A stretch of DNA of 64,000 bases from Undaria pinnatifida. Taxonomy: Eukaryota; Sar; Phaeophyceae; Laminariales; Alariaceae. The stretch covers positions 14,165,971 through 14,229,970 of the forward strand of contig JABAKD010000025.1 in assembly GCA_012845835.1 (NCBI GenBank), read 5' to 3'. The position numbers and the translations under genes are program-made. This document shows, piece after piece, positions 10,670 to 21,239 of this stretch. How positions within the stretch are numbered: position 1 is the stretch's first letter; every line of letters begins with the position of its first letter. The notes beneath the pieces are model-generated. The model did not search any database. It saw nothing but the letters and a program-made list of their open reading frames with translations, and was not told the DNA's origin.

Positions 10670-10983
10670 CTACCCCGGTGGCGTATCAAGTTATCTTCGA
10701 GCCTGGTATAGGTCAATTTCGTGAGCTCGAATCCCCCCGAGTGCGTACTCGTATAAATCATCGTGGAGTTTTCCTTGTGCATTTATTGACTTGCGGAAAC
10801 GCGATAGAGCGTGAGTTAGCAGTACTGGATGAAAAAACGACGATCAGTGGGTGCTGACCCCTATGCGCCCACAATAATGAAGACAACAAGCGGAAGCTCG
10901 GGGGAAAGGGACGACACCTGTGACCAAGACTTGTATGTCCAAAAGCTGGAAAGTAGAAGTGTGCCAAGAAAAAAAAAAAAAAA
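10670..10983 (+). repeat. tRNA-derived SINE, plus-strand copy with poly(A) tail
   Basis: The 5' part resembles a tRNA gene: an A-box-like TGGCGTATCAAG at 10679 and a B-box-like GCTCGAATCC at 10725, the two internal RNA polymerase III promoter elements. The body shares its order of segments with the copies at 19073-19362 and 47670-47990, including ACTCGTATAAAT, the GCGATAGAGCGTGAG region, GACACCTGTGACCA and AGCTGGAAAGTAGAAGTGTG. It ends in 15 A-rich bases (10969-10983), as expected of a LINE-mobilised SINE. SINEs encode no protein. Confidence 0.85.
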
Positions 10984-12460
10984 CTCTAGAAGAGATTATC
11001 AATCAGCAATCAACAAGCAAGGAGCACGTCAAGTAATTACGAAGAAGCACAAACTTATTTGTCAGTTACGTACCAACACGATCGCTTGCACTTGACCGGC
11101 AAATGACCACAGCAACGGAGTCAGGGACCACAGCAACAATGAAGCACACCGCCTATATTCTCCAACAAGTCTCCTGGGGGAAAAAAAACACCAAACAAAC
11201 GCGTACTATGCGATACGGGACGAATGTATGCCACTCACTGGTTTCTTCCGTGGATACTGTCAACTCACTACGACCTTCGCGTGGCGCAGCTTAACAACGG
11301 GAGGAACGATCATTTTTCCCTTTGTTTTTTGTGTCGAAAGTGTATGGTACACCCTCGCTCTATGCCATAAAGTATGTCACAGACAAATATTGTGTGTAAT
11401 AGAGCATCGCTGTGTGTGGTCGGTGTGGTCTTACTCGTATGTACCTTTATTGCTTGCACGAGAGTACAAACAATGTCGATTTGTCCGAACTTGTATAATA
11501 CCACCCTCGAGGCCCCGGGGACGCAGCTATTCGCAATGCTGCTGTGTGGCTTTTTCTGGGGCAGTAATCGTAACCACCACTACCTCCTTCTCGTTTTAGT
11601 CATGCGTCCGCTTGCCACGTCTATATCCATGTATGTACGTGTAACTACCGATATTCAATAAGTATATTCACTATGATATCTACCGTAGTGCTTTGGGAAT
11701 TGTTTTACAGAAAATATTATTTGTTTTGGGACAAATATGACGCCAATTTGGAAATAATGTCCTGCCAAGTTTTATTTTATCAACCTCTCCATACATAAAG
11801 ATCCGATGAATAACTGGAGAGTACCGTTCAAAGTACTTTTTTTTTTGCGCGCTTCTCGCTTGTCTCGCTCAGCATCCATCCGCGTTCACGTCGAGGTGCT
11901 GAACGGATTGACCAGCAACAACAGTCAGTAGCCAGCGCAATTCTTGCAACCACATGACACAGCGTTCGAAACACCACTGCCTTGATAATCACACCTACCT
12001 TTAGAAGTGCATCCACGTTTCATTTGTGGGGATAAATGTACATGGAATTAGTGTGGGATATTTATTATGCGGTCCTGAAAGATGGATCGTTGAAATTGGA
12101 CCAATGTATACGGAACGACTCCTTGGCGCGGCGACGAAAAAGACTGACAAAACATTGTTTCTCGTACTGCGATTTTTAACAGCGACCACTCCGTTCGTTG
12201 TGTTTATATTCTATTTTTTTTATGGTCTGGTCTCTTTCGTTGTGTTCTCGTACCCGGTACGCTAGCATTTCACTTGCTACATACCTCGATCAATTGCGAG
12301 GGTTTGGTTTACTCTGTCTCACAGTCCGTGACCACATAAAAATAAGTTGTATCTCTCTAGGATGAAGAATTGGCACGGACACTGGGTGTGATGGTGTCGT
12401 TGGGTGGGGAACGACCCCCCTACCTAGAAGTTAGCGAACGCTCGAATAAAGGTATTTGGA
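10984..12460. other. Spacer between SINE and retrotransposon copy 2
   Basis: No gene recognised. AT-rich sequence with short T runs. At 12374 the text GGCACGGACACTGGGTGTG recurs at 25636 (plus) and near 42737-42755 (minus), so the end of a dispersed repeat abuts the truncated 5' side of copy 2. Confidence 0.4.
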
Positions 12461-12626
12461 CTCGCGCCCCTCGCCGCGCCCCTCGCCAAAAGCACTGTCT
12501 TGGGTGGGCTCGTGCCCCACACCGAAAACACTGCTTTGGGTTGACTCGAACCCCTCGCCGAAAGCACTGCGCCTTGGGTGGGCTCGTGCCCCGCACTGAA
12601 CATGCTGCCTTGGGTGGGCTCCCTCT
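12461..12626 (+). repeat. 36-base tandem repeat in pol spacer (copy 2)
   Basis: Four to five degenerate units of about 36-39 bases, each with a variant of CACTGCCTTGGGTGGGCTCG. Copy 1 has only one to two units at the matching place (about 3480-3530), so the array expanded or contracted after the copies diverged. Confidence 0.8.
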
Positions 12627-13361
12627 CACCTCTACCGCGTTTCACGATTTTCGCACACACGAGCCACGTATAAGGATTGACGGCCTTTCTGTTTCCCCGG
12701 GAAAATTCGTCGCTCGTGTTTCTGCCTCCGTCGCCATTACCGAAGGCTATACCGGCCGCGGGTCGATTTCACCTGCCGCCGACACTGTTTTCGCTTCGGT
12801 TTTTGCCATATCCATCGAGGGCGGCACGGGCTCCGCAGAAGCCCTGGCTGCAGCGACGCCCATCGCACAGCCGACTTATCTATCCCGGAGTTCTTTACAG
12901 GAGACGGCCCCCGCCGCGACCACCGGTTCGACTGTGTCCGTCTCCGCCATGCTTGGCACTCCAGCCCCTCCGTCGTCGACGACGCGCCGACGAACAGCGA
13001 CAACAACGGGTAATGCACCCCCGCTGTAGAATATGGATTCGGGCTCGGCGGGGCCCCTCGGCCATCTTGCGGACCAAGTACAACCCCGTCGCGAGTTCCA
13101 CAGCCGCAGCCGACCCCGTCGCCGCCGCGACCCCTGCTCTTGTCGACTCGCCGGTCCGCAGGGTGCCACTACCGTCCGACCGCGACCACGCAGAGCCTAT
13201 ATGGGAACTCCTCTCTTACGGCTCACGCTTTCTCCTGGTGGCACGCCGACCACATATACAAGGTCGGATGCCCTCGGCAACGCTGCTGAATTGCGTTTCG
13301 CTGATTCCGTCGCGCGGTATTCACATGACGATTATAAGCGAGAGCAGCACGCTGAGCCGAC
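12627..13361 (+). pseudogene. Pol spacer of copy 2
   Basis: Counterpart of 2760-3450 of copy 1, rich in Ser, Ala, Pro and Thr codons, readable over two frames (12370-13029 and 12677-13375). The lead-in to integrase (ELRFADSVARYSHDD) appears in a third frame near 13290. Divergence from copy 1 is greater here than in the integrase, as expected of a weakly constrained linker. Confidence 0.6.
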
Positions 13362-13733
13362 GTGCCACGCCATGATGCGTTACGTTTCTATCGGCCGGCC
13401 ATCGGTCCTGCCGCCCGACTTTGGCGTGCTACCTCTCGCACAAGCGTCCCTCCCTCTCAGACCAAGAAGTTGGCGGATAAGGGTCGACGACATACAACCG
13501 ACGACGACATCGTCCTACTCGTCCGTAACCCGACACTGCCGCCAACAAGCTCTGACAAACCGAACTCTGTGGGGCGAGCTGCTTGCTTGCTAAATGACGA
13601 GCCAGTTCGCATCTACGTTCCCCTGCTCATGCGCCCTTGGATCATGCAAGCTTGCCACTCGACGGCCTCCTGTCACCTTGGCACCACGCGCACGTTGCGC
13701 ATGCTGGAGCGTTTTATTGGTGGATTGGCATGA
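13362..13733 (+). pseudogene. Integrase lead-in and zinc-finger histidines (copy 2)
   Basis: This frame carries TTDDDIVLLVRN, the RIYVPLLMRP segment and the two histidines of the integrase finger (ACHSTASCHLG). It runs out at 13733 because copy 2 has four T in GCGTTTTATTGG near 13713 where copy 1 has five. The finger cysteines (CLKC) and the rest of integrase are in the frame of 13637-15517. A one-base difference thus breaks integrase in this copy. Confidence 0.85.
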
Positions 13734-15517
13734 GTGTGTGCACCCGGTGGTGGCTCCGCCACTGCTTGAAGTGCCAAGCGCGGAAAACCCCACGGCTGAC
13801 TGTCCGCTGGCCCATCATCACAATGCCTCTGCCGGAAGGTCCAGGTATCGCCGTCAGTGTTGAATTCTTTGGCCCCTTTCCGGCCACACCACGAGGCAAC
13901 ACCTACATCCTGCTGTTCACCGACCGCTTCAGTCGTCGGGCCGACATATTCCCCGTCACTGCCGCTGAGTTCACCGCGGAAGGTACAGCCAATATCCTGG
14001 TGAACCAATACATCCCCTTGTGGGGGTGCCCGCGCACCATACTCTCGGACAACGGACTGCAGTTCTGCTCCAAGCTTTCACAAGCTGTATATCAGCTGTT
14101 AGGTGTACAGAAGCTTGCTACAAGCTCATATCATCTCAACTGTAACGGGGGCGTTGAGCGGGTAAATCACACTATGGCACAAATGCTGGCTATGGTCGTC
14201 AACGAGCGACAAGACGACTGGGACTTGCATCTGCCCCACGTCGAATTCGCTTACAACAACTCTGTCAGCGCGGCGACGGGTTTGGCGCCCAACGAGGTCC
14301 ACGTGGGCAGACTCCCACGGCTCCCCCTGACGATTTTCGACCGCAAAGGTGTCGTGGGACACCAGAGTCTGGCCCGTGACCACCTGGCCTATTGCGATTT
14401 GGCCACCGACCGGCAAAAGCTCGCGAACGACATTGTCCGCGCACACCACGCCCTCACCGTTTCCCGTGTTAACCGCAGAAACTCCGCCCTCGCCGACGTG
14501 CTGCGTCCAGCACCTAACTTCACTGTGGGTGGTTGGGCATGGGTATACAATTCTGCCTCTACCATCCGCCAGGGTGTGAAGGCGAATGCCGACGCCAAGG
14601 TACTCAAGGCCAAACTCGCGCTTAACTGGACGGGCCCATACAAGGTCTTGGCCGTCGGTCCCTGCTCCGCCGCCGAGACCCCGGCCGGCTCGCCGCTCGG
14701 GAGCAACCTCCTTTATTTGGATCTCCCTTCCGACCTGCCTGGTTCGGACGCTCGTCGGCGTGTGGCCATCGAGCGCTGCAAACCCTGTGCCAACCCCCAC
14801 GACAGCGGGGACATGCCCAAATACCTACCGGCGGGGCTGACACAGTATGTGCTCAACAAATTCTCCAAGAAGTCCCCGCCGTACCACGTCACTCAAGACG
14901 ACGTTTCGACTCCCCTCCAACGGCTGGAGGTGGAGCAGATCACTGGTCATCAGTCGGTACGGGGGCGAGGTGGCGTCATCGCGGTGCTATACAAGACGCA
15001 TTGGGCGGGACTCTCCGAACCGTCCTGGGAGCGGGAAATGGACCTCCACCTCTCCCGCTCCCACATCTTGCGTTATTGGGCCGGAACCCCGGACCAGCAA
15101 GGCCAAACCAACCACCTTTACCGCCGAATGCGGATCGGGGCGGCACAGCGTGAGCTCTCCCGCAACAACGGGGAACGTTTCCTAGCGCCGGGCTACGCCT
15201 GTGTTCCCCGCACCGATTGGCTCCGTCGCTACCACCACACAGTACTCCCTAAGGGAGCCCACTTTTGGTACAAGGAAGACGATGGTTTATGGTGGCTAGG
15301 AAAAATCAGCGCGAGCACTACCGAGGACAAGGTATACCTGGTCCGCTTCCTGGACGACCCGGGACCGATTAAACTCCCTCTTCCCCCGGCGCGCTACACG
15401 ACTTCAACGGGAGCCGTACGAGGCTCTTGGTGCTTGCAAGTTCACATCGCCAGTGCGTTTCCTCGGGGAATCCAACGTAACGTAGACGAATCTCGAGGCG
15501 CGGCCGTGGCCAGTTGA
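13637..15517 (+). pseudogene. Integrase core, GPY motif, chromodomain and Tudor-like domain (copy 2)
   Basis: The longest open frame in the window, 626 codons. Its first about 25 residues are out-of-frame relative to the element; true integrase sequence begins near FYWWIG. Finger cysteines are at CLKC (C43, C46). The core has E76 in VEFFGP where the first catalytic Asp is expected, D138 in ILSDNG and E174 in NGGVERVN, 35 residues apart. GPY (NWTGPYKVL) is near residue 333, the chromodomain at about 429-480 (THWAGL, EPSWERE), and a Tudor-like segment at about 539-590 (GAHFWYKEDDG, WWLGKI, YLVRFLDD). The frame ends in TGA at 15515-15517. A nearly intact late-pol frame suggests a fairly recent copy, but the T deletion upstream and lack of the 5' half make it non-autonomous. 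Confidence 0.93.
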
Positions 15518-16368
15518 CTTCCAAGCCACCACCGCTTCTCGATAGTTCTTCATTTTTTTGAGGTATGAGTTTTGCGTCTTTGTCTTTGGGTCGTTCGTAG
15601 TGTCCTGAGGGTCTTCATCGAGTTTTGGGGCGGTTATTTCCATTTTTTTTTCTGTCCTGCCGAACCCCCTGCTCAGTGCCGGGTCAGGGTTCGGGTAGAA
15701 CGCCGCTATCTGAGGCGCAGGGCTGTCGCCGTTTTGTCGTTGTTCAATTTCGCCCTGCCGACGCCCTCCTCAGCCCAGAGCCGGGGGGGCGACCAGTGTA
15801 CGGGTCTGTGTGTCTTCTTTTATGTTTTGTGTGTTGTATTTGTTCTGATTTTTTTTTGTCTAAACACTTCCTCCCCTAGCGGGGCTGTAGGTGTTGACAC
15901 CTTCCATCCCGGATATTCGTCGTTTCCTCGTCTAACCCCCCGCCTTGCCGATGGCCCGCGGGAGGTTTTTCGCATGACTTCTCCCTTGTGTTAGCGCCTG
16001 TGTTCCCCCCCATATCGACGAGGGCTCGCCTCGCCATAGTACCTTTTCTGTGATTGGTTTACCGTAGAGCCTTTCCTGCCCCCCCCGCCACACCCGCGGC
16101 ATGCGGCAGGTTCTAGAGCCTTTTCTTCCCCCCCCGCCACACCGGCGGCATGCGGCAGGTTTTTGATGGGTGACTATTGCCTTGCTGTAGGGTCTGCTTT
16201 TCTTTCTACTGCTTTTCTTCGCGTGTTCCTGGCTCCATAGCCAGACGGTTAGAGGTGTGGGAGTGGGGTTTGAGGAGCCGCATCTTCGACTCATGGTCTA
16301 GTTCGTAGAACCGGAGTTTCCCCGAATCTCCCATATTTCTGCATATGCGACTCATCAGGGTGGGCTAG
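15518..16368 (+). other. 3' untranslated region of copy 2
   Basis: About 850 bases between the pol stop and the 3' LTR with no convincing frame. The first 500 bases match 1-546 in reverse. Just before the LTR is AGGGTGGG, a weak candidate polypurine tract. Confidence 0.7.
16065..16160 (+). repeat. Tandem pair of about 48 bases in retrotransposon 3' UTR
   Basis: Two adjacent units, each running TAGAGCCTTT, a C8-type run, GCCACAC, then GGCGGCATGCGGCAGGTT. The inner GGCATGC is self-complementary. Confidence 0.8.
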
Positions 16369-16638
16369 TGTTAAGATACGGCCTCGAAAGGCCTGTAGGT
16401 ATCCGAATTTAAGATCATTTGGATGGGTTTCGTATGATAAGGTTGGCGGTTTATATTCGGGGAAGTTAGTATTTAGATCGGAGGCACGCGCCTCCGATCT
16501 CAGAAGCTATCCCAGGCTCTGGTGGAAACGAATAAAGCTACATCTCTACGAAGGAACGAAAGTGAGTACTCTCCGAGGACCTGCTCAATTGGCAGACCTG
16601 CAGGGGGCACTCTGTGTCCCCCACCTATTAATTTCACA
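16369..16638 (+). repeat. 3' LTR of retrotransposon copy 2
   Basis: Starts TGTTAAGATACG and ends TTTCACA, matching 9360-9628 in reverse over its whole length. It contains a TATA-like TTTATATT at 16450-16457, the hairpin at 16475-16500 and AATAAA at 16531-16536. This LTR defines the family terminal repeat at 270 bases. Confidence 0.9.
16475..16500. other. Hairpin in LTR (copy 2)
   Basis: Arms AGATCGGAGGC and GCCTCCGATCT with loop ACGC; copy 1 has the same arms with loop GCGT in its own + orientation. It stands between the TATA-like site and the AATAAA hexamer, so it would be at or near the transcript start and also at the 3' end of a terminally redundant RNA. Confidence 0.8.
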
Positions 16639-16949
16639 TCTTTAACTGTGAAACCTGACATCGAAAAGCAACGACATAGGAGTCGTACGACAATAGGCCA
16701 AACGCTTCGAAGTGTAACCATGAAAAAAGTGCCGTGAGGACGAAATAAGAATCCAATTTAGAAATGATGCCAACTTGTAAATACATGTTTTCCCGTATGT
16801 TGTTTTCGTTCAAACTCTGCTTATTATGCCAAGATCCAAGAATAGCTCGGGCGTATAGTGCCCAAACTACAACAGCTTTAGGTCGCATAGATGTACGTAT
16901 ATCAGTTAGGATCTATGAATTGGATCTGCGGCATGGATAGCTAGAAAGG

Positions 16950-17660
16950 TAATGATATGATATCAACGGCCTGGTATTGTTCATTACTCCGTCAGATTTT
17001 GATTTTAGGTGGGGCGTTTGAACAGGAGGGAGCGGGGGGGGGGGAGGGGGGGCAACTCAATTTGTGCGCGGAAACTATTAATATAAATCCTTCAAGGGGG
17101 CATATCTGACGGTTGTGGAAGAAATGCGCCAGTATATCATGTACATCCTGTAGTTGTACAGTCAATGAGGAAAGGGCGGAGTGTTCGAAAGGGGGATTTC
17201 CAACTGCTTTAAGTCGTATACATGTATATCAGTGAGGAGCTTGCTATACGCGTGGTGCTAAGTCTAGGCGATGATGCGGGTGGTGGAGAAGGAGGGGACG
17301 CCGGGGGCAGGGGTGGGGGCATATTAATCGGAGCTACGGCATGGATGGCTAAAAAGGTAACGAGGATATATCAACTGCCTGGTAGTGTTTATTTCTCTGG
17401 CAGATTTTGATTTTAGGTAGGGCAGCGGGAGAGAACTAAACGGGGGGGAGGAGGGGGAGGGAATCAAACCCCTTTAGGTCGCAGGAATGTATAGCTGGGA
17501 GGAACTTTGCTGAACGTGCTAGGTCTAGGCAATGGTGTGGATGTTGGGGAAGGAGGGGGCGGGGGTGGGGGGGACAAATGAATTGGAGCTACGGCATGGC
17601 TGGTTGGATAGGTAATGAGGTGATATCGCCTACCTGAGATAGTGTTTATTAATATTCTAG
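16950..17660 (+). repeat. Degenerate tandem array with long G runs
   Basis: Two to three units of about 300 bases. Each has GGTAATG-ATGATATCAAC-like text, a CAGATTTTGATTTTAGGT motif (16994, 17400), a G-rich run and AAGTCGTATACATGTAT-type text. The reverse complement of the same array is at 29830-30540. G runs of six to ten bases recur. Confidence 0.75.
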
Positions 17661-17789
17661 CAGATTTTATCTTAGGCGTGGTATACAATGTGTTAGATAA
17701 TCTAGCTTCGTAGTGTGTTATTCTACATGGATCGCAAGATAGAACATTTGAATCGGCAGGTGCAACCATGTAGCTGACACGATTTTTTA

Positions 17790-18190
17790 CCGTGCCGATG
17801 TGGGGCTCTGAAGCCGCTAATTATAAGACAGAGATGCATATTATTGCAAAATACAACAAGCGAGGTGGTGTGGTCATGCAATGTCATCACCATTGAGCAC
17901 GAGGGGGAGAAGTGCAAATCGTCAGTGTTTTTAAAGGAACACTGGATGCACCCGCGCTCAAATACGTTGCTTTGTTAAGCATGTGCTATTTTGTTTGGCA
18001 GAGGTTGCGAGGCGATCATGCAGACGGTAGGTACGAAATGCCCTACGTGACAGGTTGGTAGTGTGGTCTACCGCAATTTTAACATATCTGCCTGTACTTC
18101 TTTTTCACATTATTGTTAGCTATTGTACGATTATACGCCCATGGCTTTACCGTGCCGATGTTGGGCTCTGAGTTCATAGTCTAGACTATA
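17790..18190 (+). repeat. Single unit of a dispersed repeat of about 300-340 bases
   Basis: Contains CCGTGCCGATG-GGGCTCTGA, GTGGTCATGCAATGTCATCACC, TACGAAATGCCCTACGTG and GTAGTGTGGTCTACCGCA. The reverse complement occurs twice in tandem at 29115-29740. Together with the neighbouring G-run array it makes a composite repeat present in both orientations. Confidence 0.75.
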
Positions 18191-18748
18191 CCAACGAAGA
18201 GGGTAAACTAATGCCAAGTTAATAGTGAGCTAATGAGCAGTATTTTCTTCTTCGGTTTACCCCTAAAAAACGGGCGAAAAGACAGTCACAACAAACATCT
18301 TACCGTAACATCCAGTCATACATCTAGTCCGTAGCATGTGGTCAGAACGGCGCTCTTCTTCTTGCTTGCCTCTGCGGCAGCTACGGACCAGAGGAAGGCA
18401 CAGTACGTATCTTCCAAAGGGGCTACGAGTGAGTATGACAGATCACAATATGGCGATATCCGACACCTTCCGCTTACCGTCATACCTGGTAGACAGTATA
18501 CGGCACGTAAGATATAGCAAGCACCAGCCGTCGTCTGATACGAAACCGAGGTTCTATTTAGACAGCGTCTCGTTTCCAACGTGGATGAGAAATGGGGGTA
18601 TTAGAGTCAGTCCTATTGCAGTTACTTCGTTATTACCCAAGGGAGGGTAGGTGAAAAAAATGTCTCTGGACTCGCTGGACCCACACTCCTCTCTTGCATC
18701 ATTTTGCGCCGGCCGGGGGGGGGGGGTGGGATGTGTACTCAGTCCGTG
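18191..18748. other. Unassigned stretch
   Basis: No gene or repeat recognised. Ends in a G10 run and TGGGATGTG near 18715-18732. Confidence 0.4.
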
Positions 18749-18925
18749 CATGGCCGTAGTCGTATGACCATAGACCCTCGCATCCCTGCCCTACTATGCC
18801 GGGACGGGGCACGTCAGGTTTTCACCAACCACGCAGATATCACTTGCACCTAGCGCGAAGCGCCGTGAGGTGTTCGGCGAGTCGCATGCAGGGTAAACTA
18901 CATCCTTCCAAGAACGCTAGCCGCT
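18749..18925 (+). repeat. Dispersed repeat C, plus-strand copy
   Basis: Begins CATGGCCGTAGTCGTATGACC, then CCTCGCATCCCT and GGCGAGTCGCATG. Related copies are at 48563-48812 (plus) and 35625-35870 (minus), with a short piece near 57750. No coding capacity; perhaps a MITE or SINE, type unresolved. Confidence 0.7.
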
Positions 18926-19072
18926 CCAGCACCATCCACACCACTACGTTCACACAGAAGCGAACCCTCCCAGAAGTTACTCGTAGTAGCTATCCAGCAT
19001 GCAGTGAGACCCTCCTCTGGACCCCCCTGGAGCTGTGCGGGGAGGGGAGGGTATATATACATATATATATTC

Positions 19073-19362
19073 ACACACTTCTACTTTCCAGCTTCTGGAT
19101 AAGCCGTGGTCACAGGTGTCGTCCCTTCTTCCCCCCTGTTCTTGCCTTCAATATTTATCGCGCATAGGGTTCAGCAATCCCACTGCTCGTCGATTTCTCA
19201 TCGAGTGTTGCTTACTCTCGCTCTCGCGCTTTCCGCAAGTTAATTTGTGCGCAAGAAAAAATCCCTACGAATTTATACGAGTATGCAGACGGGGGGATTC
19301 GAACTCACGAAACTGACCTATACCAGACTCGAGGATAACCTGATACCCCACCGGGGCGACCG
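19073..19362 (-). repeat. tRNA-derived SINE, minus-strand copy
   Basis: Reverse complement of the 10670 element. The tRNA-like head is at its right end: the minus strand starts GGTCGCCCCGGTGGGGTATC and has GAGTTCGAATCCCCC as B box. On the left it ends at CACACTTCTACTTTCC followed outward by a (TA)n tract (19050-19070) in place of a pure poly(A) tail. Confidence 0.85.
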
Positions 19363-19486
19363 GCAACATATATATAGGATTGTGTATACTTCTTAATGTT
19401 ATTTTTGCCCCCCGGCAACATAGCGTAGATGCCGTTCCGATGCAAATCGAATATCCTTTCATAAAGCAGTAGTATATATTACAGAA

Positions 19487-19760
19487 AAAGAAAATACACT
19501 CCAGCTGTGAGATCGAAGATTTTGTCGAAACTCATCTTTGCAAGCTGTGTGTGATAGTCCGATCGCGCGTATTACGGGTTGTGTGTCCTCACTGAGGATA
19601 TAGGTCGGCGACTCCCCTTACAACTACAGTGTAGCTATCAGGGGCAACAGGGTGATGTTAGTCAGCCTGTGCGCGGAAATATAAAACCCGTTTCTGAGGG
19701 GGACAAAATCTGACAGCTGTGGAGGGAAATGTATCCGTTTATCAAGTGAATCCTGTAAGT
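19487..19760 (-). repeat. Dispersed repeat A, minus-strand copy
   Basis: About 270 bases that recur at 25137-25410 (plus) and 30900-31185 (plus), with a part copy at 30050-30145. Shared landmarks are CAGCTGTCAGATTTTGTCCC, ACATCACCCTGTTG, GATAGCTACACTGTA, TAATACGCGCGATCGGA and GATGAGTTTCGACAAA. No reading frame is conserved. Confidence 0.8.
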
Positions 19761-19779
19761 CGAATAACCGGTGAGGGAG

Positions 19780-19930
19780 GGGCGGAGTTTTGCAGGACGG
19801 GGGGGGCTGGTTTTACTCAAAGCGAGCGGGGTTGGAGGGGGGGGAAGGGGGGGGGGGGGGGCGGACGGGCGGGAAATTTGTGCGTGGAAGCTATAAATCC
19901 TTCAAGGGGATAAATCTGACGGTTTTATAT
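19780..19930 (+). repeat. G-run repeat unit
   Basis: GGTTTTACTCAAAGCGAGCGGG, G8 to G16 runs, then TTTGTGCGTGGAAGCTATAAA and TCCTTCAAGGGGATAAATCTG. The reverse complement of this unit recurs three times at 30480-30900, next to repeat A in both places. Confidence 0.75.
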
Positions 19931-21239
19931 ATGAAGTAGAACAATCACTCCATAAACCAGTGGTGTCTTCTGCCACACATTTCCCCATTTCCTTTCCCCA
20001 CATCCTTCTCATTTTATCTACTACTGCTGATTCTCCTTTCCCTACATAATACTTCGAAGTATGTTTTAGCTATAAGTCTACCTTAATCTTCATCGACATT
20101 GCCACCCCAGGCCAGTGGCCGTAGTCCTCCCGCTTGTTCCTTCCTTCCCCTCGGGGCCTGGCGATCCCTCAGGGCTAGCCTATGTCGATGAACTCTTATT
20201 TAATATAATACCTAATAGCCTAAAACCGATATCTATCTGGTAGTTGTATAACTTTATGTGTACCGAAGTTATTAATAGGCCATGCCTCTGGCCTAGAGTC
20301 TGTGTACTGTGGGGTTATCACGTAGGGGACTAGATTGTCATTATTGCTATCGATGATCTTCGTGTGGTCTGCGATATGGTCTCCCATCTGCGGAGACTCG
20401 CCTCGCGAAAGAAGGTGGCCGATCCCATACATATGATACGGCGGCCAAAGAATGGGGCGGTAACTGCTCTTAGAAACGAAATATGTCGAACCCTTTGCCA
20501 ACTTTTGCCGACTACGTTTGACTTCATGCGTATATACATGTTCGGAGGCACACTGATTTGCCCATGTTGGGGCGTGCAAACTTCGATTTATAAACAACAA
20601 CGATGCATCCCCCGTATATACGATTTGGATGTATCGTTTCGACAGTATGCTGCTGATAAACTCACGTTCCAGCAAGACTTGACAAAGGGCTGAGGCTCTC
20701 CGAACTCACAGACGACGTCGTTAGAACATTTTCGTAAAATGCTTTGGGCAAAAAAACAAAGAAACAATGGGCCGGCCGCGACAGGGGAAGGGGAGCTGTG
20801 TGGTGGCGTGGCGGGTCCAGAATATTTTCTAACTACTCTCAGCTACCACTGACTGCTGCTACTCTTCTGGCGTATCACCCTGGTTGGTGTAGTTTGTGGG
20901 GTGGAATCCTCAGTTGGGAACGGGTGTGCTCTGCTTTCTGTAAACCTTTCAATCAGGTAAAGTAAGAAGAGTAACACCTATCTATGTATCAATAGGAGAA
21001 CAGGTTCCACGTCGATTTTCGTATTTCCCGGCGAATGGGGTGTGCTATTATTGCAATATTTCCGGTATCACGTCATCATGTATGCGTTTTTTTATAATAC
21101 CCGTGGTACACCACGTCTTGAGCAAGGGCTACGCTAGGAGGGGGTACGTACCGCACGGGTATCGTTACAGCCACGGTAGACGGGGGTCGTGTCATGCGGC
21201 TGGGTCTCGCACTGTCGCAGTTTTTGTTGTGCAGAGCGC
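19931..21239. other. Unassigned stretch with one open frame
   Basis: Mostly AT-rich with no recognised gene. A 151-codon frame on the minus strand at 20220-20675 (start MLEREFISSILS) matches nothing I know and overlaps a 109-codon frame on the plus strand. Treat as unproven. Confidence 0.35.

Larger units (their letters stand above)
12461..16638 (+). mobile_element. Ty3/gypsy retrotransposon, copy 2 (5'-truncated)
   Basis: This plus-strand copy matches 1-3530 of the window in reverse and then continues to a 3' LTR (16369-16638). It begins inside the RNase H-integrase spacer; gag, NADAR, protease, RT and RNase H are all missing. The integrase-chromodomain-Tudor part is in better condition than in copy 1, with a single frame over 626 codons. 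The two copies are inverted with about 2.8 kb between their upstream ends. No 5' LTR or target duplication can be checked because the left part is lost. Confidence 0.92.

Noticed and set aside
10679-10740. tRNA gene
   Set aside because: A and B boxes are present, but no clean cloverleaf is visible and the sequence continues into a shared body with a poly(A) tail, as do the other copies. It is a SINE head.
12370-13029. Independent 219-codon gene
   Set aside because: It is the spacer of retrotransposon copy 2 including its tandem repeat; the start lies in the flank.
16475-16500. Bacterial-type rho-independent terminator
   Set aside because: The hairpin lacks a following T run and lies inside a eukaryotic LTR.
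20220-20675. 151-codon gene on the minus strand
   Set aside because: No recognisable motif, and the other strand is also open over most of it. Left as unassigned.
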